Shown: positions 59,597 to 64,000 of the stretch, piece by piece
Layout of the letters: each line of letters starts with the position of its first letter
How positions within the stretch are numbered: position 1 is the first letter of the stretch
Assembly (NCBI RefSeq): GCF_001570365.1
Contig: NZ_BBYK01000045.1
Location: forward strand, 62,001 to 126,000
DNA length: 64,000 nucleotides
Origin: Microtetraspora fusca
GTDB lineage: Bacteria > Actinomycetota > Actinomycetes > Streptosporangiales > Streptosporangiaceae
Reading direction: 5' to 3'
Notes under the pieces: model-generated
The model's input: only the letters and a program-made list of their open reading frames with translations
What the model was told of the DNA's origin: nothing
Database searches by the model: none
Translations under genes and position numbers: made by a program

Positions 59597-59740
59597 ACAC
59601 CCCAGCGCGCCGGATGCGCCAGAACGCAGGCAACCCCTGGGCCTGGACAACCATGCGTCCCACCGGCCTGAACGGGCGAGGCCGACGTCCCTGGACGCGC
59701 AAGCCCGACGTGCCGTATTGGCGACCCCGGCGTGCCTGAA

Positions 59741-59788
59741 CACGCGCGCCCGGCGGCCCGGAGACAGACCGGGCGCCGGGCGCGCGTG
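59741..59788. terminator. Long bidirectional hairpin between pgm and polyamine gene
   Basis: A perfect 15-bp stem (59741-59755 with 59774-59788) encloses a second 5-bp stem (cccgg / ccggg). It lies between convergent genes. Confidence 0.85.
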
Positions 59789-59795
59789 ACGGACG

Positions 59796-61583
59796 TCAGG
59801 ACGGTTCGGTCTGTGTCAGCGACGCGGCCACGGCGGCGCGCAGTTCCCGCAGCCGGTGCGCGGGCAGTTCGAGAGGGGTGACGTCGGCCGACCAGGGTGC
59901 GACGGCGGCCACGATCGAGCGGGCCTGCTTCTTGGTCGGGCCGCCGGGCAGCCTGGTCAGCGCCTCGCGCCAGGTGTTGGCCAGCTTGCCGTGCGCGTGG
60001 TCCAGGATCCGGCGCAGGACGATCTCGACGCGCTCCTCCACGCCGCCCGCGATCGCCTGCCCGCCGGGGACCTCCTCCGGCAACGCGCGTCGCGTCGCGT
60101 CCACGACGTTTCCGTGCGCGCTGACGGCGTAGACGGGCGCGAGCGGTTCGGACAGCGCGGAGAGATCGTCCAGGGGCGCGCCCAGGTAGGCGCGCACCTG
60201 CGGCGCCCGCGCGGCCAGCAGCAGCCGGGGCAGCGCCGCCTCCAACCCGGCCGGTACGGCGATCGCCACGCGCTCGGAGGCCGCCGCGTACGGCTTGGCC
60301 AGCCACGTGGCCAGCTTGGCCCGAGGAGTACGGGGCAGCAGGTCCCTGGGCCACTCACCGACGAGGAGGCCGGGGGCGAACTCCGCGAGCGCGGCGGCGT
60401 CCGCGCCGCTCGCCGCCCCCTGGGATTCCACCGACTGCGGGCCGTGAGTGTAGATCGCGGCGGCGAAGCGCTCGGTCCGCGCCGCCACGGCGGGCAGGGT
60501 CTTGGTCGTCGGGCGCAGGACATACATGTCGGCGGCCGAGCCGATGGCCTCCGCCCCGAAATACCGGTTGAAATCCGGATACATGGCCTCGTAGGCGAGG
60601 TTGAGGTCGTGGAGGGTGCTCTGGACCTTCAACGCCAGCATCGGCGTCCGCTCGCTCGCGCCGTACGCGAGGAGGACCCGGCCCTGCTCCACGTCCCGCA
60701 GCCCCTCGCAGGCGCGGGCGACGAACAGGCCGATGCCCTCCGGGGTGTACGGCGGGTCGGTGACGGCCAGGTCCGCGTACCCGTGGACCGAGGGCGGCAG
60801 GCCGAGACGCAGATCCGCCCAGCGGGTGCGCACGTCGAGGCCGAGCCGCTCGGCCTGCTCGCCGATGTAGGCCAGGATGCGCTCGTCGATGTCCACGACG
60901 GTCACCTCGACGTCCGGACGGAGCAGCGCCACCGCGAGCGAGGTCAGGTCGTGGTCGCCCACGCACAGGAGCCGCGCCCCCGGCAGCCAGAACCGCGCGT
61001 CCAGCAGCAGCGCCCGGCGCACGACCGTCTCCGGCGTCGCCGCGACGTGGTCCAGGGCCTGCACGGCGCGGGGCGCGCCCGCGACGAGCCCCTCCATCCG
61101 CGCGAGCAGCTCCGCGTGCCGGGGGAGCAGGTGCCCGACCGGGTCGGCGGGCAGCATGGCCAGCGGCCGGCCGGGCGCCCTCAAGCCGGGTTCCATCGAG
61201 CCGGGCGCAGCCGGGCGGGGAACTTCCGCGCCGGGGACCGTCTCCCCCGGCGCGGGGCCGGGGGCGCGGGCCGCTTCCGTGGCGGGCGCGGTGAGGGGAT
61301 CCTCCCCGAGCAGCTCCCGGCAGGCACGGGCCTCCGCGCGGGTCAGCCGGAACCGGTCGCCGGACTGCTCGACCGCGACCTCGCGCAGCAGCGCCTCGAC
61401 GCCCCGCCTGGAGGTGGCGGTGACCCGGACCAGATCGGCCCGCGTCCACCATCCGCCCTCGCACAGCAGGGCCAACGCCAGGCGGTGGCGCCGCGCGTCC
61501 ACTCCTGTCAGCAGTGCGCGCAGAGCGTCGCGCCCCGCGTCATGGTCGCCGTGATCCGCGTTCCGGTATGTGCCCTGATCCAC
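59796..61583 (-). CDS. Branched-polyamine-synthase-family (BpsA-like) protein
   Basis: A 595-residue protein. Residues about 25-90 form a winged-helix (ALLCEGGWWTRADLVRVTAT); a Pro/Ala-rich linker follows; the centre (about 150-400) is the BpsA/DUF43 aminopropyltransferase domain with LCVGDHDLTSLAVALLRPDVEVTVVDIDE and AVTDPPYTPEGIGLF. A 190-residue C-terminal part is extra. Thermophile BpsA makes N4-bis(aminopropyl)spermidine. Whether this mesophile-type protein does the same is unknown; a DNA or tRNA modifying role was suggested for related proteins only by analogy. Start GTG 61583 with agggtg upstream. Confidence 0.72.
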   Translation of the reverse strand: MDQGTYRNADHGDHDAGRDALRALLTGVDARRHRLALALLCEGGWWTRADLVRVTATSRRGVEALLREVAVEQSGDRFRLTRAEARACRELLGEDPLTAPATEAARAPGPAPGETVPGAEVPRPAAPGSMEPGLRAPGRPLAMLPADPVGHLLPRHAELLARMEGLVAGAPRAVQALDHVAATPETVVRRALLLDARFWLPGARLLCVGDHDLTSLAVALLRPDVEVTVVDIDERILAYIGEQAERLGLDVRTRWADLRLGLPPSVHGYADLAVTDPPYTPEGIGLFVARACEGLRDVEQGRVLLAYGASERTPMLALKVQSTLHDLNLAYEAMYPDFNRYFGAEAIGSAADMYVLRPTTKTLPAVAARTERFAAAIYTHGPQSVESQGAASGADAAALAEFAPGLLVGEWPRDLLPRTPRAKLATWLAKPYAAASERVAIAVPAGLEAALPRLLLAARAPQVRAYLGAPLDDLSALSEPLAPVYAVSAHGNVVDATRRALPEEVPGGQAIAGGVEERVEIVLRRILDHAHGKLANTWREALTRLPGGPTKKQARSIVAAVAPWSADVTPLELPAHRLRELRAAVAASLTQTEPS

Positions 61584-61666
61584 CTGGTCACCCTATCGAC
61601 GGCAACAGGGGCGGCCGTCCCCGTCCGCCTGGCTCGCTCCCGACCGGGACAACCAGACAGACGATC

Positions 61667-61672
61667 TATCCT
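61667..61672 (+). promoter_or_regulatory. -10 box giving a leaderless DUF4429 mRNA
   Basis: TATCCT ends 6 bp before the ATG at 61679, so transcription should start at or next to the A of the start codon. No Shine-Dalgarno is present, which agrees. No good -35 is visible. Confidence 0.65.
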
Positions 61673-61678
61673 GGGTGC

Positions 61679-62593
61679 ATGACGGACGTACTGGTCGGCC
61701 ACGGCTGCGTGTGGGCTTTTGAAGCGGGGGCTGTACGAATCCGGTACGAGCGGTCACGCAAGGTTCCCCGGCTGCTGCGCGAGCTCGGCGAGCGGCTGAT
61801 CCCGTACGAGGCGCTCGCCGACGTCACCGTCACGGTCGGCCAGAAGGGCGCGGTCGTGTTGCGCGCGGTGCCCCGGCCGGGCGCCGACCCCGTCGTCGCG
61901 GCCGCCGCCGGGCAGCTCGGGGAGAAGCACGACCCCTACCGCCTGGTCCTGCCCCGGGACAAGGAGACCCTGGCGGACTATTACGCGACCGAGATCCGCG
62001 GCGCGATCGCCGACCCCGGTCCGGCCCCGGTGTTCCTGGTCGACGCCCCGCCCGCGCCCCGCTCGTTCAAGGCGTGGGACGGCGCGGCCTCCTTCGACGG
62101 CCAGACGGTCACGTTCTCCTGGTTCTGGAGCGGCGCGACCACCGTGAAGTACGAGACCGGCGACCAGCGGTTCCATGTGTCCGATCTCGACGGGGTCGAA
62201 TGGCACGCGCCGCGGCCGCAGGGCGGAGCGCTGCGGCTGAAGGTCCGCGGCGCCGCCGAGCCGCCCAAGCCGGAAGACGACCCGGCCTCGGTGGTCTTCG
62301 GCATGCTGTACGGGTCGACCCACGAGTCGCTGCCCTTCGCCGCCGCCGTGCTGGCCGCCGTACGGCGTCAGGGGCACAGCTCCGTGCGACCCGGCACGGC
62401 CGCCGCACTCCCCGGAGCACCGCTACCGGACGGCGCGCCTGGCCCGGCCGCTCCGGCCACCGGCGGGCCGCCGCGCGGCGACGCCTCCGACATCGCCGAC
62501 CGCATACGCAAGCTCGGCGAGCTCCACTCGGCCGGTCTCATCAGCGATGCCGAGTTCCGGGAGAAGAAGGCGGAGCTGCTGGCGCGACTGTGA
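61679..62593 (+). CDS. DUF4429/SHOCT-domain protein
   Basis: A 304-residue protein. Two DUF4429-like units (about 1-95 with VWAFEAGAVRIRYE, and about 120-220 with AASFDGQTVTFSWFWSGATT) resemble a PH-like fold. A Pro/Ala-rich linker leads to a C-terminal SHOCT motif (DIADRIRKLGELHSAGLISD, then EFREKKAELLARL), a short helical hairpin found at protein ends. No membrane segment. Function unknown; SHOCT proteins are often stress- or envelope-associated. The ATG at 61679 appears to be leaderless. Confidence 0.82.
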   Translation: MTDVLVGHGCVWAFEAGAVRIRYERSRKVPRLLRELGERLIPYEALADVTVTVGQKGAVVLRAVPRPGADPVVAAAAGQLGEKHDPYRLVLPRDKETLADYYATEIRGAIADPGPAPVFLVDAPPAPRSFKAWDGAASFDGQTVTFSWFWSGATTVKYETGDQRFHVSDLDGVEWHAPRPQGGALRLKVRGAAEPPKPEDDPASVVFGMLYGSTHESLPFAAAVLAAVRRQGHSSVRPGTAAALPGAPLPDGAPGPAAPATGGPPRGDASDIADRIRKLGELHSAGLISDAEFREKKAELLARL

Positions 62594-62742
62594 GAATTCT
62601 CCCTTCGGCCTGGCCGCCAACCTGGGCGTCCAGGGGACGTATCGCCTGTTCTCGGGCGACGCCGCTTGTTAAGGTGACGGCGGCGCACGGGGGAGGCTCG
62701 GCCGGCGGGCGACCGCGCCCGGCGACATTTCGGAGGCATACA

Positions 62743-62826
62743 GTGACGCACGTCCAGAGTCGCCGGTCGACATCCACGCCGGCGGCGATCCGTCCCGCAC
62801 GACGCCGGCTGCCGGAGGGCGCGTGA
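62743..62826 (+). CDS. 27-residue micro-ORF coupled to phosphatase gene
   Basis: A GTG at 62743 sits six bases after ggagg and opens 27 codons (VTHVQSRRSTSTPAAIRPAR, then RRLPEGA) whose TGA overlaps the next start codon (GTGA 62823-62826). The phosphatase itself has only a close-spaced ggaggg. The arginine-rich peptide has no family resemblance. It is best read as a leader that couples translation, though a tiny basic protein cannot be excluded. Confidence 0.5.
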   Translation: MTHVQSRRSTSTPAAIRPARRRLPEGA

Positions 62827-63869
62827 GCCGAACGCAGCCCCTGATGGCGATGCTGCCCTTCCTGATGATGGGCATCATCGCCACCGCCGACATCCTCGCC
62901 GGGTCCCAGTACGTGTTCCTGTCGCTGCTGGCCATCGGCCCGGCGTTCGCGAGCCTGGTGGGCGGCGTCCGCCGTACGGTGCTGATCGGCCTCGTCGCGC
63001 TGGTGCTCTCGCTGCTCCTCGCCGTCTACAACGACCTGCTGCGCGCCCCCGAGAGCGACCTGAGCGTCGTCTCGATCTGCGGCGTGACCGCCGCCAGCAT
63101 CCTCGCCACCGTCGGGCGGCAGCGCCGCGAGCGCGAACTGGCCAACGTGCGCTCGGTCGCCGAGGTCGCCCAGCGCGTGCTGCTGCGTCCGGTGCCCCGG
63201 CGGGCGGGCCACCTGCGCGCCGCCGTCTCCTACACGTCCGCGACGGCCGAGGCCCGCATCGGCGGCGACCTGTACGAGGTCGTCACCGGCCCGAGCGGAG
63301 TTCGGGTCATCGTCGGCGACGTCCAGGGCAAAGGGCTGGAGGCGGTGGAGACCGCGGCCCTGGTCCTCGGCGCGTTCCGCGAGGCGGCGCACGACGAGCC
63401 GGACCTCCTCGGCGTCAGCGCCCGCGTGGAGAAGGCGCTCAACCGGCGGCTGACCGGTGAGGACTTCGTCACCGCGATCCTCGCCGAGGCCCATCCGGAG
63501 GGGACGTTGACCCTGCTCAACTACGGGCATCCGGCCCCGCTGATCCTGCGGGCCGACGGCGAGATCGCGTTCGTCGAGCCGGACGTCTGCGCGCCGCCGC
63601 TCGGCCTCGCCGTACTGGAGGTGGACGGGCCGACCCCCTACGAGGTCCCGTTCGCGACGGGGGACCAGGTCCTTCTGTACACGGACGGGGTCATCGAGGC
63701 GCGCGACCGCGCGGGCCGCTTCTATCCGCTCGCCGAGCGCGCCCACCTGCTCAAGGAGAACGATCCCGAGGCGGCCCTGGAGGCGCTGCGGCTCGACCTC
63801 GTCGCGCACGTGGACGCCCCGCTGCACGACGACGCGGCCATGCTGCTGCTGCGCTGCCGCCGGCTGTGA
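62823..63869 (+). CDS. Membrane PP2C/SpoIIE-type serine phosphatase
   Basis: A 348-residue protein. Three or four helices fill residues 8-95 (MLPFLMMGIIATADILAG, VLIGLVALVLSLLLAVYNDLL); the C-terminal 210 residues are a SpoIIE/RsbU-type PP2C phosphatase: EARIGGDLYEV (metal Asp), VIVGDVQGKGLEAV (metal Asp), LLNYGHPAPLIL, QVLLYTDGVIEARD and HDDAAMLLL. These enzymes dephosphorylate anti-sigma antagonists in partner-switching systems. No sigma or STAS gene is adjacent. Its GTG start overlaps the micro-ORF stop. Confidence 0.88.
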   Translation: MSRTQPLMAMLPFLMMGIIATADILAGSQYVFLSLLAIGPAFASLVGGVRRTVLIGLVALVLSLLLAVYNDLLRAPESDLSVVSICGVTAASILATVGRQRRERELANVRSVAEVAQRVLLRPVPRRAGHLRAAVSYTSATAEARIGGDLYEVVTGPSGVRVIVGDVQGKGLEAVETAALVLGAFREAAHDEPDLLGVSARVEKALNRRLTGEDFVTAILAEAHPEGTLTLLNYGHPAPLILRADGEIAFVEPDVCAPPLGLAVLEVDGPTPYEVPFATGDQVLLYTDGVIEARDRAGRFYPLAERAHLLKENDPEAALEALRLDLVAHVDAPLHDDAAMLLLRCRRL

Positions 63870-63957
63870 CCGGGCCGGATCCCGCGTTCCGCGAGTGCCC
63901 GCCGTTCTGGGATCCCCGCTTCCACCGGTGCTTCAGGGCTTGATAGGTTTCCGGGGG

Positions 63958-64000
63958 GTGAGCCGGGAAGTCTGGTCGGCAGTGCCGTCACCGACCCCGG
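63958..64000 (+). CDS. Start of a gene cut by the window edge
   Basis: A GTG at 63958 opens a frame VSREVWSAVPSPT that runs off the end. Upstream, tgataggtttcc offers a -10-like TAGGTT ending about 8 bases before the GTG, so the gene may be leaderless. Too short to identify. Confidence 0.4.
   Translation, partial: MSREVWSAVPSPTP

Noticed and set aside
57449-59743. Long minus-strand frame (764 residues) opposite pgm
   Set aside because: No family resemblance and shadow composition; pgm on the plus strand is certain.

Overview
This is 64 kb of very GC-rich DNA (about 70% G+C by eye, with GTG starts and GTGA/ATGA gene overlaps). It looks like an actinomycete chromosome, most likely of the Streptosporangiales type. 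Three things point that way: a KstR2-type steroid C/D-ring locus, a group 1h (formerly group 5) actinobacterial [NiFe]-hydrogenase operon with its usual DUF6084/DUF5947/DUF6893-like partners, and leaderless or GTG-started genes. The genus is an inference. I saw no rRNA, tRNA, CRISPR array or biosynthetic gene cluster.

Layout. (1) 1-12.8 kb: catabolism of the last two steroid rings: echA20-ipdA-ipdB-ipdC, then fadE-fadE-echA on the minus strand, then ipdF-kstR2-fadA6. Two copies of one palindromic operator (1-15 and 10148-10162) tie the blocks together. A TetR-MMPL exporter pair with its own tandem operator and a VOC gene sit in the middle. (2) 12.8-15.8 kb: a polytopic GT-C-like membrane protein, a PadR regulator and a secreted tendamistat-like mini-protein. 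(3) 15.8-23.0 kb (minus): a high-affinity H2-oxidising hydrogenase, hhyS-hhyL, followed by seven tightly packed accessory genes. They end in a 35-residue single-helix protein. (4) 23.2-27.2 kb: a partial myo-inositol operon (iolC, a Cgl0159-like aldolase, iolD) behind a palindromic operator and a short upstream ORF. (5) 27.5-38.3 kb: NERD protein, hydrolase, MFS exporter, TetR plus alkyl-sulfatase-like MBL enzyme with two 16-bp operators, DJ-1/GlxA pair, GntR-regulated membrane protein, and small membrane proteins. Scraps of an aldehyde dehydrogenase and of an LLM oxidoreductase lie between them. (6) 38.4-46.5 kb: a LacI-controlled uptake and catabolic module (M20 hydrolase, LacI, ABC importer, phosphotriesterase-like enzyme, glutamine-amidotransferase-like protein, nucleoside hydrolase).

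(7) 46.5-57.7 kb is an accessory, decaying region. It holds a truncated FtsK/Tra-type translocase, a CadD-like transporter, a 3'-truncated IS5-family element, a frameshifted serine recombinase, a fragment of a PLP-dependent dehydratase, an IS30 transposase tail, and a VOC gene killed by one TGA codon. Some genes here look intact: an MBL/XRE-cupin divergent pair, a DUF4082 surface protein with recently homogenised repeats, a GNAT and a methyltransferase. Two diverged copies of one sequence unit (about 48.2-48.5 and 54.1-54.5 kb) bracket the central part. (8) 57.9-64 kb is ordinary chromosome again: phosphoglucomutase, a branched-polyamine-synthase-like protein, a leaderless DUF4429/SHOCT protein, a membrane PP2C phosphatase with a coupled micro-ORF, and the start of one more gene at the right edge.

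How it fits together: the window pairs several lifestyle modules of a soil saprophyte (sterol, inositol and nucleoside/sugar scavenging, trace-H2 oxidation), each with a local regulator whose operator can be read in the DNA. The least explained items are the LacI module, the hydrogenase accessory set with its micro-protein, the tendamistat-like secreted protein, and two micro-ORFs coupled to downstream starts.
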